Source: Sphingobacterium mizutaii (GTDB lineage Bacteria > Bacteroidota > Bacteroidia > Sphingobacteriales > Sphingobacteriaceae). From it: DNA of 64,000 bases. The position numbers were made by a program, and so were the translations under genes. The notes beneath the pieces are model-generated. The model worked only from the letters and a program-made list of their open reading frames with translations. It ran no database searches and had not been told where the DNA came from. Positions 44,115-53,654 of the stretch are shown here, in pieces. Positions within the stretch are counted from its first letter, which is position 1. Each line of letters starts with the position of its first letter. Where the stretch lies: assembly GCF_900187125.1 (NCBI RefSeq), contig NZ_LT906468.1, positions 124,001 to 188,000 of the forward strand, in the 5' to 3' direction.

Positions 44115-46889
44115 TTGCCCTTGCTCAAAAACATCTATATATTACTAGTCTTCCTGAGCCTTCCATTTGTATCATCTGCTCAGTTATTCTCTATTTCTGG
44201 TTCCGTGAGGGACAGCAAAGGGCAGGCATTGAGCAATGTAAACATTGAGATCGCAGAGAAGCCTAATTTTAATAGTTTAAGTGATGAACAAGGTTTGTTT
44301 ATCATTCAAAATCTACCCCAAGGCACCTATCAACTTAAGTTTTCCCATATTGGTTTCAAACCGATTACTAGGACCATCAAACTCGATAATAACCGTGAAA
44401 CCCATATTGTTTTCAATCAAGATGAGGTCAATATCGATGAAGTATATGTGACAGCCAAGGAGTCCAAAAACATAGGAACGAGTTCGATTATCACCCGAGA
44501 TGCCATGCAGCATCTGCAACCTTCGAGCTTTACAGACCTGTTGGAATTATTACCGGGAGGTCAAACCAAGAATCCCGATCTTGATCAGGTCAACGGAATC
44601 AATCTGAGGACAGCCAATGGTGCATCCATGTCTGCCTATTCCACCGGTTCTTTAGGAACCATGTTTTCAGTGGATGGCATGCAGCTGAATTCACAGTCCA
44701 TGATTGATCCGACCGCTGGCTTTGGATTAGGTCAGGGGAGTATGAATGATGGCCGCATTAGCTCCAATATAGGAGTGGATATGCGAACCATTGCCACGGA
44801 TAATATCGAAAAAGTAGAAATCATCCGCGGTATTCCATCTGTGGAGTATGGAAACCTAACTTCGGGGGTAGTGCTGATCGATAGAATAAAAGGCTATGAG
44901 CCTTGGACCGCTCGAATTAAAGCTGATGGATTCAGTAAACTAGTAGGACTTGGTAAAGGCTTTGAATTTGGCTCTTATAAACTGAATATTGATGCTGGTT
45001 ATCTAAACTCTAGAAGCAACGTCACAGATATCTATAATACTTTCAAGAGAGTAAACACATCCATAAGAGGAGAAAAGACTTATAGCTTAACCAAATATAG
45101 GTTCATTTGGAACCATGGCTTGGACTTCAATACTACGATCGACAATGAAAGGTTCGATCCTGATAATGACTATAAACTCAATGACAATTACAAAAACAAT
45201 GTGCAGTTCTTTGGAGTCAATAATACCTTCAAATTATTCTCTTCCAATCCTAAATCTACCTTTAGGAGTGTTTCCCTAGGCATTAATGCTAGGCTATCTT
45301 CCAATCAGATCGATATGCAAAAGCTAGTGCAGGCTAGATCTGCCAGCATTTTGATGAATTCCTTGGTTGATGGAAGCCATGAAGCGACATTTCTTACGCC
45401 CACTTATGTTGCTGACTTTAAGTCTGATAGCAGACCTTTGGATATTAACCTGAAACTAATTGGAAACTGGAACTTTCATAAGCTATTCAAGCAACAGCTC
45501 AAAGCAGGTATTGAATATGCCTATGCCAAGAACCTAGGCTTAGGGCCACAGTACGACCTGGATTTCCCAATTAGCACTTCGATCAACTCCAGACCGAGAT
45601 CCTTGCGATCTATTCCTGCGATGAGTAATCTCTCCATTTTTGCGGAAGACAGATTCTTTATCAATATGGGAGATTTCCTTTTTGAGAATAGCTTAGGGGT
45701 CAGAGCCTTTAGCTTGACGAATCTAGACAAGGAATATGCGCTTGCAGGCAAAGTATTTGTAGATCCGAGATACAATGGAAGATTGCACCTGCCGCAAACG
45801 AAGGTCTTTGGGAAGCAGTTGAAATCCAACATCTTTGCGGGTTATGGTATCCAAACCCTTACTCCTAACCAGAATCTCCTATACCCAGAAAACTTTTATA
45901 GGGATATCCCGGAACTGGTCTATTACCATAATAACCCCGAATACAGGTTAGCATGGGCAAAAACAAGCATTGTCAACCCTGTTAATTATGAATTGCAGGC
46001 GGCGAAAAATATTAAATGGGAAATCGGAACCCAGTTGGACTTTGAAGGAAATACCTTCTCTATCAACTACTTCAATGAGAAGATGGATAATGGATTTAGG
46101 AATATATCCCTATTCAATGCCGTTCCCTTAAGGAAATACAATGTGACCTCTGTCGATCCCAATACCCTGACCGCCAAGCCGTCAATTGAGGACTTCAGCT
46201 ATGTCGATCAAGCCGAATTCCATGCCTACAATCAGAATTCAAACGGAAGCATCACCGAAAAAACAGGGCTGGAATACAACTTTAGCTCCAGGCGTATCCA
46301 AGGGATCAACACCAGATTTACGGTAAATGGGGCTTGGTTTAAGACATTCAATGCCAATAACCAACCCATAGCGGAGGTAATCAGTCCACTGGAAATTACT
46401 GACGGCAAGGTTAGGCAATATGTTGGAGTTTATGCCAATGGCAATACTGGGGGGCATTATGAGAGTTTCAATACCAATCTTACGGCCGATTCATTTCTGC
46501 CAAAACTGGGTTTGAACCTATCCATGACGGTACAAAGTTTTTGGTACAAATCAAACCAGCGACTATTTAGGGATAACCTTCCGATTGGCTATTACGATAT
46601 CAGTCAAACCTATCACCAATATACCGAGGCGGACCGAACTGATCCAGTCCTGCGTCTTTTTGACCGGAAAATTGACCCTTATTTATACAATGAATTCAAA
46701 GAACCTATTGATCTGCTTGTCAATTTCAAGGCGACCAAGGTTATCAAAAATAGAGTTAGGGTAGCGATGTTTGTTAACAGGCTCTTTATTTACAAGCCTG
46801 ATTATACGCAGTACGGCAATCAATTTATCAGAAGGAATAGGGCAGAGGACAGTCCTTATTTTGGAATGGAAGTAAATATTAAAATATAA
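44115..46889 (+). CDS. TonB-dependent outer-membrane receptor
   Basis: A 924-residue receptor: signal peptide ending VSSAQ, CarboxypepD_reg-like domain (about 25-105, ISGSVRDSKGQALSNVNIEI), TonB-box-like DEVYVTAKE, plug (about 130-240, with VEIIRGIPSVEYGNLTSGVV), then a long barrel ending in a short aromatic/Ile C-terminus (FGMEVNIKI). It is not of the SusC type and no SusD follows. The start is TTG directly after an in-frame stop at 44112; no ATG is available upstream. TATTTTTG at 44075-44082 may be the -7 element. First gene of the envelope operon; ligand unknown. Confidence 0.9.
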   Translation: MPLLKNIYILLVFLSLPFVSSAQLFSISGSVRDSKGQALSNVNIEIAEKPNFNSLSDEQGLFIIQNLPQGTYQLKFSHIGFKPITRTIKLDNNRETHIVFNQDEVNIDEVYVTAKESKNIGTSSIITRDAMQHLQPSSFTDLLELLPGGQTKNPDLDQVNGINLRTANGASMSAYSTGSLGTMFSVDGMQLNSQSMIDPTAGFGLGQGSMNDGRISSNIGVDMRTIATDNIEKVEIIRGIPSVEYGNLTSGVVLIDRIKGYEPWTARIKADGFSKLVGLGKGFEFGSYKLNIDAGYLNSRSNVTDIYNTFKRVNTSIRGEKTYSLTKYRFIWNHGLDFNTTIDNERFDPDNDYKLNDNYKNNVQFFGVNNTFKLFSSNPKSTFRSVSLGINARLSSNQIDMQKLVQARSASILMNSLVDGSHEATFLTPTYVADFKSDSRPLDINLKLIGNWNFHKLFKQQLKAGIEYAYAKNLGLGPQYDLDFPISTSINSRPRSLRSIPAMSNLSIFAEDRFFINMGDFLFENSLGVRAFSLTNLDKEYALAGKVFVDPRYNGRLHLPQTKVFGKQLKSNIFAGYGIQTLTPNQNLLYPENFYRDIPELVYYHNNPEYRLAWAKTSIVNPVNYELQAAKNIKWEIGTQLDFEGNTFSINYFNEKMDNGFRNISLFNAVPLRKYNVTSVDPNTLTAKPSIEDFSYVDQAEFHAYNQNSNGSITEKTGLEYNFSSRRIQGINTRFTVNGAWFKTFNANNQPIAEVISPLEITDGKVRQYVGVYANGNTGGHYESFNTNLTADSFLPKLGLNLSMTVQSFWYKSNQRLFRDNLPIGYYDISQTYHQYTEADRTDPVLRLFDRKIDPYLYNEFKEPIDLLVNFKATKVIKNRVRVAMFVNRLFIYKPDYTQYGNQFIRRNRAEDSPYFGMEVNIKI

Positions 46890-46904
46890 TAGATAGAATA
46901 AACG

Positions 46905-48110
46905 ATGAGAAATTTAACAAAGTTGAAAATGATGATTTTATGCTTGATGCTTTTAGGCATGAGCTCTTGCATGAAAGATGATTTTTTAGAGTCTAGGTCA
47001 GAAGTTTTAATCGCAGTCAACAAGTCCAGTTTGCAAGGAGAATATAAGCTTAACAATGTGCGGATTACTTTGCAAGAAACCAACACGGAAGTCACTACAG
47101 CAGCAACATTAGTGGAAGGAGCAGATACGGCAAAGACTACCTTGGCTTACGGTACTTATACCGCTACTTTGGATGGTGACATCGTCATTAAAGTTGGCGA
47201 TAAGGATAAGGCCATGAAAATCAAGGCCCGTAAAGAAGGTATCGTAGTCAATGCTGCGAATACTAGCATTAGCTTGGAAACCTTCCTTTCAGATCCAACT
47301 GCAAACTTTGTTTTCAAAGAGATTTTCTTCACCGGAACTTCTACTGAAGCAGGCAAACTATACAATGGAGATAAGTATTTCATACTCCACAACAACTCAT
47401 CCGATACGCTATATGCTGATGGCTTGTTTATAGCCCAGTCTGATTTTCTTACTGTTAATAGAAGGAATTATACCCCTGATGTGATGAAGGATGCTTTCAC
47501 TTCTAAGCAGATTATCATGATCCCAGGAACAGGAAGACAACATCCAGTAGCTCCTGGAGATGATTTGATCATTGCCAACAATGCCATCGACCATACGCAG
47601 GTCAATCCAAAATCATTCGATCTATCCAAAGCAGATTTTGAGATCGAGCTGATCGGTACCATCAACATCGATAACCCGAGTGTTCCAAATGCGATCAATG
47701 TTTCAGGAAACTTATTGATGCATAACAATGGTCATCAATCCTATGTTATGGGAAGATTCCCAGAAGGAGTAACCATTGAGAAATTCAAAGCAGAAAATGC
47801 TTATTCCTATAGCTATATCGCGGAGTCGGGTAGAGAAATGAAATTTGACTCCTTTAAAATCCCAAATTCTTACATCACGGATGCGGTCAATGTTTCTGCT
47901 AAAACCACCTTTGCATGGTTGGTAACCGATAGTTCATTGGATATGGGCTGGACTTATGCAAGCCAAGCTCTTGGCGATGACACGCGTTTCGGCAAGTCTG
48001 TGATTAGAAAATCAATCGGAAACTTGGAGAATGGAAAGCCATATTTAAAGGATACCAATAACTCTACTGAAGATTTTATACCTTCTTCCAAGGCATTGTT
48101 GCTACCATAA
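46905..48110 (+). CDS. DUF4876 family lipoprotein
   Basis: A 401-residue exported lipoprotein (lipobox GMSSC, Cys about residue 22) with an early carboxypeptidase-regulatory-like beta domain (about 33-125) and a DUF4876 body (FKEIFFTGTSTEAGKLYNGDKYFILHNNS, PGTGRQHPVAPGDDLIIANNAIDH). It starts 15 bp after the receptor gene and ends one base before the next, so it is in the operon. By position it is a likely surface or periplasmic lipoprotein partner of the receptor. Biochemical role unknown. Confidence 0.85.
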   Translation: MRNLTKLKMMILCLMLLGMSSCMKDDFLESRSEVLIAVNKSSLQGEYKLNNVRITLQETNTEVTTAATLVEGADTAKTTLAYGTYTATLDGDIVIKVGDKDKAMKIKARKEGIVVNAANTSISLETFLSDPTANFVFKEIFFTGTSTEAGKLYNGDKYFILHNNSSDTLYADGLFIAQSDFLTVNRRNYTPDVMKDAFTSKQIIMIPGTGRQHPVAPGDDLIIANNAIDHTQVNPKSFDLSKADFEIELIGTINIDNPSVPNAINVSGNLLMHNNGHQSYVMGRFPEGVTIEKFKAENAYSYSYIAESGREMKFDSFKIPNSYITDAVNVSAKTTFAWLVTDSSLDMGWTYASQALGDDTRFGKSVIRKSIGNLENGKPYLKDTNNSTEDFIPSSKALLLP

Positions 48111-48111
48111 C

Positions 48112-49620
48112 ATGTTAAGATTCTTATCCACGGTTGTTGTTTGCTGCTGTTTTGTCACTTTAGGCAGAGCACAGGATTCCCTAAGCGTAAATGCTATGGG
48201 GGTCAAAGAGCGTATGGATATCAGTAGGACTTTCCGTAATTCCATGTACGAAAGTCCTGCTTTGAGACCATTCCAATACCAGCAATCGTTAACTCCTGTT
48301 GAGCTATCCTATTTTTCCGACAATAAGGATAGCTATACCTTGCAAAGAGGCGCTGGAGACCAAGGGTTTAGATTCAATACCGAGTCTTACCAAAAAGACG
48401 CCTTCCCCAATATCACCTTATGGGGAAAAGCAAAATACGAGAACAAGAAAATCCAAGACCTTAAGTTCATTGAAAACTCTGATTTCGAGGTTGTGTTTCC
48501 TTATTTCACCGCAGATTCTGTTGGCGGAGATTTAAATTCAGAGCGCTATCAGTTCTCGGGAGGTATAGCCAAAGAAATCGGAAAATGGGTCATCGGGGGA
48601 GAAGCTGGCTATAAAGCCAATCTTTCCCATCGAAAGGTTGACCCAAGACCAGAGAACAACAGTAGCACGCTGCAGCTTGGCTTTGGGGCATCTTACCAAA
48701 TCTTGCCTCAATATATCATCAGTGCAAACCTGGGATACCAATTCTATAAGCATAGGAATAAACTGACCTTTCTTAGGCAATTGGGCAAACCTCCCGTTTT
48801 TTATATGAACGGTTTAGGGGCATATAATTCACTGCTTTCAGGCTTATCCAGCGAAAGTGATGTGATTCTCTATGAGATGAATGGTTTCGATGGAAAGATT
48901 TCATTTCTGCCCAAAGGAGATTCTGGATTTCTTTTTGAAGCAGGTCTGTCCCAACAGACCGGTTCCCGCACTTTATCCTCTTCTAGATCCAGTGCCAATG
49001 ATTGGACGGATCAAGTGATTGCTGGAAAGATCGGCTATCTCCATAAGTCTAATGATTGGAAATACGGAGGAAATGCCTCCTTGGACCTGCAAACCCGCAA
49101 AGGAGTGGAAGGCTTATTCCATAATGATGGGTCCTCCATAGGACTTATCAAGATTTCCGAAGTATCTTCCTACCGATATTACCATTTCAATTACCACCTA
49201 GAGGCAATTGTAGGACAAGCGGACTGGACAGTGAAACCTTATGCCAATTTCACCCAATTTAAAGAACAATATATCAATCCTTTCCGCGAGCAATTGGCTG
49301 ATATGCTGCATATTGGAGTTGAAGGACAGTATTTATGGGATTTAAAGAGTGGTTTATTTGGAATTAGTTTAAATTTGCAGAAGCAAAAGCTACTGAAAAG
49401 CAGATCCCAGTTCAATGGAATCAAACAGGGAACTGGCATTGCTGATATGCTGCAACAGAACTACAACTACCTGACAGCCGAACCTTTCTCCATTGGAGCT
49501 CGTGCCAGGTATGATTTTGTTGCATCTAAGCAGATCAAGCCGTTTGTGCAAGCAGAGGGTCTTTCAGCTACTGAAATAAAACAAAAGTATTATTCATTGA
49601 CCATTGGGTTAATGTTTTAG
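48112..49620 (+). CDS. Outer-membrane beta-barrel protein (DUF6850-like)
   Basis: A 502-residue protein with a signal peptide ending LGRAQ and a repeating amphipathic-strand pattern through to a typical barrel C-terminus (YYSLTIGLMF). I recall this partner of DUF4876 being classed as DUF6850; the family name is from memory. There is no plug or TonB box, so it is a second, passive barrel beside the receptor. It starts one base after the lipoprotein stop. Confidence 0.75.
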   Translation: MLRFLSTVVVCCCFVTLGRAQDSLSVNAMGVKERMDISRTFRNSMYESPALRPFQYQQSLTPVELSYFSDNKDSYTLQRGAGDQGFRFNTESYQKDAFPNITLWGKAKYENKKIQDLKFIENSDFEVVFPYFTADSVGGDLNSERYQFSGGIAKEIGKWVIGGEAGYKANLSHRKVDPRPENNSSTLQLGFGASYQILPQYIISANLGYQFYKHRNKLTFLRQLGKPPVFYMNGLGAYNSLLSGLSSESDVILYEMNGFDGKISFLPKGDSGFLFEAGLSQQTGSRTLSSSRSSANDWTDQVIAGKIGYLHKSNDWKYGGNASLDLQTRKGVEGLFHNDGSSIGLIKISEVSSYRYYHFNYHLEAIVGQADWTVKPYANFTQFKEQYINPFREQLADMLHIGVEGQYLWDLKSGLFGISLNLQKQKLLKSRSQFNGIKQGTGIADMLQQNYNYLTAEPFSIGARARYDFVASKQIKPFVQAEGLSATEIKQKYYSLTIGLMF

Positions 49621-49628
49621 AGATAGAG

Positions 49629-50669
49629 ATGAAAAAAGTATTAGCGATCGGGTTGATTTTAGGAATGTGCATTTTAAGCACGGCATTCCTGAGTGATAAA
49701 GGGATTCAAGATTTGCGAAGCCTTTATAGTAAGCCAATCAGTGAATGGCCAAATCCTACCATTGATTCTGGAGTGAAATATGAAGAATTCAAATCACTTC
49801 CGAAAATCGATACCAGCTATTTTTCCCTCATGGAACAACCTAAGGTGAAGCTGGGAAAACTCCTTTTCTTTGATCCCATCCTATCTGGCTCCAATCAGAT
49901 CTCCTGTAGTTCTTGCCATAATCCACAGACTTCTTTCGGTGACCATTCTACGGTACCTGTGGGTCACGACCATTTAGTCGGAGATAGAAATACCATTTCC
50001 CTGATGAATGTGGCTGAGCGCAAAACGATGTTTTGGGATGGAAGAGCACATTCTCTAGAAGAACAGGCTTTGAGCCCTATTGAAGCCCATAACGAAATGG
50101 CAATGGACCTAACCAAGTTGGTCCCTAAACTGAAAGCTATTCCAGAATACAAAGAACTCTTTAAGAAGGCCTTTGGCGATGATGATTTTTCCATGCCAGA
50201 GATCATGAGCGCCCTTGCTACATTCCAACGCACCATTACCAGCAGAAGAAGTCGTTTTGATGAATTCCTAGATGGTAAATATGATGCCTTGAATGATGAT
50301 GAAATCGCAGGATTGCACCTTTTCCGTACCAAAGCCCGTTGTATGAACTGCCATAATGGTCAGTATTTTACAGATGAAGATTTCCATAATATCGGTCTCA
50401 CTTACTACAAAAGAAAGTATGAAGACCTTGGCCGTTATGAAGTGACCAAAGATCCCAAAGACGTCGGTAAGTTCAGGACTCCATCCTTGAGAGATGTGAT
50501 GAATACCAACCCTTGGATGCATAATGGGCTGTTCGATAATATCATCGGCGTGATCAATATGTATAATTCAGGGATGGCAATGAACAATCCGAGAAATGCA
50601 GAACAGGAGGCCGATCCGATGCATCCAAGGATAGACCCTTTGATGAAGAAATTGGATCTGAGCAAATAG
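49629..50669 (+). CDS. Di-haem cytochrome c peroxidase (MauG/CCP family), C-terminus cut by an amber codon
   Basis: Periplasmic peroxidase or MauG-like oxidase with two haem sites: Cys93-Ser-Ser-Cys-His97 and Cys238-Met-Asn-Cys-His242. WDGRAHSLEEQALSPI and RTPSLRDVMNTNPWMHNGLFD are family blocks. The N-terminus is a signal or anchor segment. The annotated frame stops at TAG (50667-50669) after 346 residues, but the same frame continues with EIRQVAAFLDAITATKYRMP and seven more residues to a TAA at 50751-50753, which reads as the usual terminal helix (LxxxEIxxLxAFLxALT). So the gene is probably a nonsense allele or is read through. Fourth gene of the operon. Confidence 0.85.
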   Translation: MKKVLAIGLILGMCILSTAFLSDKGIQDLRSLYSKPISEWPNPTIDSGVKYEEFKSLPKIDTSYFSLMEQPKVKLGKLLFFDPILSGSNQISCSSCHNPQTSFGDHSTVPVGHDHLVGDRNTISLMNVAERKTMFWDGRAHSLEEQALSPIEAHNEMAMDLTKLVPKLKAIPEYKELFKKAFGDDDFSMPEIMSALATFQRTITSRRSRFDEFLDGKYDALNDDEIAGLHLFRTKARCMNCHNGQYFTDEDFHNIGLTYYKRKYEDLGRYEVTKDPKDVGKFRTPSLRDVMNTNPWMHNGLFDNIIGVINMYNSGMAMNNPRNAEQEADPMHPRIDPLMKKLDLSK

Positions 50670-50834
50670 GAAATCCGCCAGGTTGCTGCGTTTTTGGATG
50701 CGATAACCGCTACAAAATATCGCATGCCGAGACCTGAAAAACTTCCGCGATAAGATTGTAACTATTTCAAAAGAAAACGTTTTTCTTTGGATTAGCGGGC
50801 TCATTTTCACGAGTTTTGCCTAACTTTGAAGGTT

Positions 50835-53642
50835 ATGCAAAAAACTGCTATTCATTCTCCAAAAACCCATATCCAAATTAAAGGCGCCCGTGTCAACAAT
50901 CTAAAGAATATCGATGTCGATATTCCTAAAAATCAGCTTGTTGTCATTACGGGAATGTCGGGTTCTGGAAAATCTTCCCTCGCATTTGATACGCTATATG
51001 CTGAAGGCCAGCGCCGATACGTAGAAAGCTTGTCCTCCTATGCAAGACAGTTTATGGGGCGTATGAACAAGCCTGATGTAGACTACATCAAAGGCATCGC
51101 TCCGGCCATTGCTATCGAGCAAAAGGTCATATCCAGCAATCCTCGATCAACAGTAGGGACCTCTACAGAAATCTATGATTACCTGAAATTATTGTTTGCC
51201 AGGATAGGCAAGACCATTTCCCCAGTTTCTGGAGAAGAAGTCAGTAAAGATACCGTCAGTTCCATTGTGGATAAACTGTTGGCTTATCCTGACGATACTA
51301 CCATAACGATTTACAGCCCCCTGATTCCGAGCAATAACAGAAAGCTGAAAGAAGAGCTTTCACTGCTCCTTCAAAAGGGCTTTGTTCGCGTAAAATACCA
51401 AGATTCCATCCAGAAGATTGAAACCATCATTGAAGATAAAGCGGTATCAAACGCTAGCTTCAAAGAAGGGGAAGTCTATATCGTAATCGACCGCGTGCGC
51501 TTGGATCATGAAGATGATACTATCAATCGCTTGGCGGATTCGGTACAAACGGCCTATTTCGAAGGAAAAGGTGAATGTGAGATCCAGGTCGATGAAGAAC
51601 TGTTCCATTTTTCTGACAAATTTGAATTGGATGGGATAACCTTCGAAGAACCTACGCCGAACTTTTTCAGTTTCAACAATCCTTATGGCGCCTGTAAGCG
51701 CTGTGAAGGTTATGGAAAGATCATCGGTATCGATCCAGACTTGGTTATTCCTGATAAAAGCCGTTCCGTGTTCGATGGGGCAATTGCACCATGGCGCGGT
51801 GAAAAAATGGGTGCTTGGTTAGATAAATTGGTCAGGACGGCAATAAAATTTGATTTTCCTATACATCGTGCTTATAGTGACCTGACCAAGGCTCAACAAG
51901 AGTTGCTTTGGGAAGGGAATAAATATTTCAGAGGCTTAAACGACTTCTTTGCGGAATTAGAAGAACAGACCTATAAAATCCAATATAGAGTGATGTTGTC
52001 CAGGTATAGAGGCAAGACGGACTGCCCAGAATGTAAAGGTACCAGATTGCGAAAAGATGCCTCTTACGTAAAGATCAACGGGCATTCCATTACAGATGTG
52101 GTCTTATTGCCTTTAAGTGAAGCCTTGGAAATGTTCCAAAACTTAAAACTTACAGAAAACGAAGCCATTATTGCCAAACGCTTGTTGGCCGAGATTGTCA
52201 ACCGCTTGCAATTCCTCTGTGATGTTGGTCTGAGCTATCTTACCCTGAACCGATTGAGCAATAGCCTTTCGGGTGGTGAGTCGCAGCGTATCAACCTAGC
52301 AACATCCTTGGGTTCCTCTTTAGTTGGCTCCATCTATGTATTGGATGAACCAAGTATTGGTCTGCACCCTCGGGATACCCAAAAGTTAATCGGTGTTCTA
52401 AAATCACTTCGCGATGCGGGAAATACTGTGATAGTGGTTGAGCATGAGCAGGAAATGATGGAAGCTGCCGATTACCTGATCGATATTGGTCCTGAAGCAG
52501 GCATCAATGGCGGTGAACTAGTGTTCGCAGGTACCTATCAAGAAATCTTGAAAGATAAAAATAGCTTAACCGGCGAATATTTACATGGAGACCTTTCCAT
52601 TGTAGTTCCTGAGAAAAGAAGGAAATGGAATGAAAGCATCCGCGTAAATGGCGCTAGAGAAAATAACTTGAAAGGAATAACCGTAGATTTCCCATTGAAT
52701 GTATTTACCGTAGTTTCTGGTGTATCGGGTTCCGGTAAGACCTCTTTGGTCAAAAGGATCCTATATCCTGCCCTGCAAAAGGCCATTGGCTCTTATTCTG
52801 GCGAGCAAACTGGTCTGTATGATGGAATCGAAGGTGCGATAGACCAGATCGAACAGGTGGAAATGGTCGACCAGAATCCAATCGGAAGGTCTACACGCTC
52901 CAATCCAGTGACCTATGTGAAAGCTTGGGATGAAATCAGGGCTTTGTATTCCTCCTTGCCAGCGGCCAAAGCCAACGGCTTGAAACCATCAGCGTTCTCA
53001 TTCAATGTGGAAGGCGGAAGGTGTGAGGTTTGTCAAGGAGAAGGTGTTGTAAAGATCGAAATGCAATTTATGGCCGATATCATCCTGCCATGTGAGGCCT
53101 GTGATGGCAAGCGTTTTAAACAACATGTCTTGGATGTGCAGTATAAGGAGAAATCGGTATCTGATATCTTGGATCTGAGCGTGGATGAAGCCATTGAATT
53201 CTTTGCTGACCAGCCAAAGATCTTGAACAAGCTTGGACCTTTGCAAGAAGTGGGTTTAGGCTATGTGAAATTAGGGCAGTCTTCGAGCACGCTCTCTGGG
53301 GGTGAAGCCCAAAGGATCAAGCTAGCTTCCTTCTTGATCAAAGGAAACAATCAAAAGAAAACCATGTTTATTTTCGATGAGCCAACAACTGGTCTGCATT
53401 TCCATGATATCAGCAAGTTGTTGAAAGCATTCAATGCACTGATTGCTCAAGGGAATACGGTTTTGGTAATCGAACATAACTTAGATATGATCAAATCTGC
53501 CGATTGGGTAATCGATATCGGTCCGGAAGGTGGAGACAAGGGCGGAAACATTGTCTTTGCCGGAACGCCGGAAGATTTGGTCAAAAATAAAGACTCTTAT
53601 ACGGGTGATTTTTTAAAACGTCACCTAAATTTTAAACCCTAA
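50835..53642 (+). CDS. uvrA: Excinuclease ABC subunit A
   Basis: UvrA is the damage-recognition ATPase of nucleotide excision repair. There are two ABC modules with Walker A GMSGSGKSSLAFDT and GVSGSGKTSLVKR, two signatures (SLSGGESQRI and TLSGGEAQRI), and two zinc sites (CKRCEGYGK...CPECKGTRL and CEVCQGEG...CEACDGKRF). The 935 residues are full length. The frame starts at TTG 50826; the ATG at 50835 is preferred. TAACTTTG at 50821-50828 matches the -7 consensus and would give a nearly leaderless transcript. It is followed 12 bp later by pafA. Confidence 0.96.
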   Translation: MQKTAIHSPKTHIQIKGARVNNLKNIDVDIPKNQLVVITGMSGSGKSSLAFDTLYAEGQRRYVESLSSYARQFMGRMNKPDVDYIKGIAPAIAIEQKVISSNPRSTVGTSTEIYDYLKLLFARIGKTISPVSGEEVSKDTVSSIVDKLLAYPDDTTITIYSPLIPSNNRKLKEELSLLLQKGFVRVKYQDSIQKIETIIEDKAVSNASFKEGEVYIVIDRVRLDHEDDTINRLADSVQTAYFEGKGECEIQVDEELFHFSDKFELDGITFEEPTPNFFSFNNPYGACKRCEGYGKIIGIDPDLVIPDKSRSVFDGAIAPWRGEKMGAWLDKLVRTAIKFDFPIHRAYSDLTKAQQELLWEGNKYFRGLNDFFAELEEQTYKIQYRVMLSRYRGKTDCPECKGTRLRKDASYVKINGHSITDVVLLPLSEALEMFQNLKLTENEAIIAKRLLAEIVNRLQFLCDVGLSYLTLNRLSNSLSGGESQRINLATSLGSSLVGSIYVLDEPSIGLHPRDTQKLIGVLKSLRDAGNTVIVVEHEQEMMEAADYLIDIGPEAGINGGELVFAGTYQEILKDKNSLTGEYLHGDLSIVVPEKRRKWNESIRVNGARENNLKGITVDFPLNVFTVVSGVSGSGKTSLVKRILYPALQKAIGSYSGEQTGLYDGIEGAIDQIEQVEMVDQNPIGRSTRSNPVTYVKAWDEIRALYSSLPAAKANGLKPSAFSFNVEGGRCEVCQGEGVVKIEMQFMADIILPCEACDGKRFKQHVLDVQYKEKSVSDILDLSVDEAIEFFADQPKILNKLGPLQEVGLGYVKLGQSSSTLSGGEAQRIKLASFLIKGNNQKKTMFIFDEPTTGLHFHDISKLLKAFNALIAQGNTVLVIEHNLDMIKSADWVIDIGPEGGDKGGNIVFAGTPEDLVKNKDSYTGDFLKRHLNFKP

Positions 53643-53654
53643 AATTTAATAATA

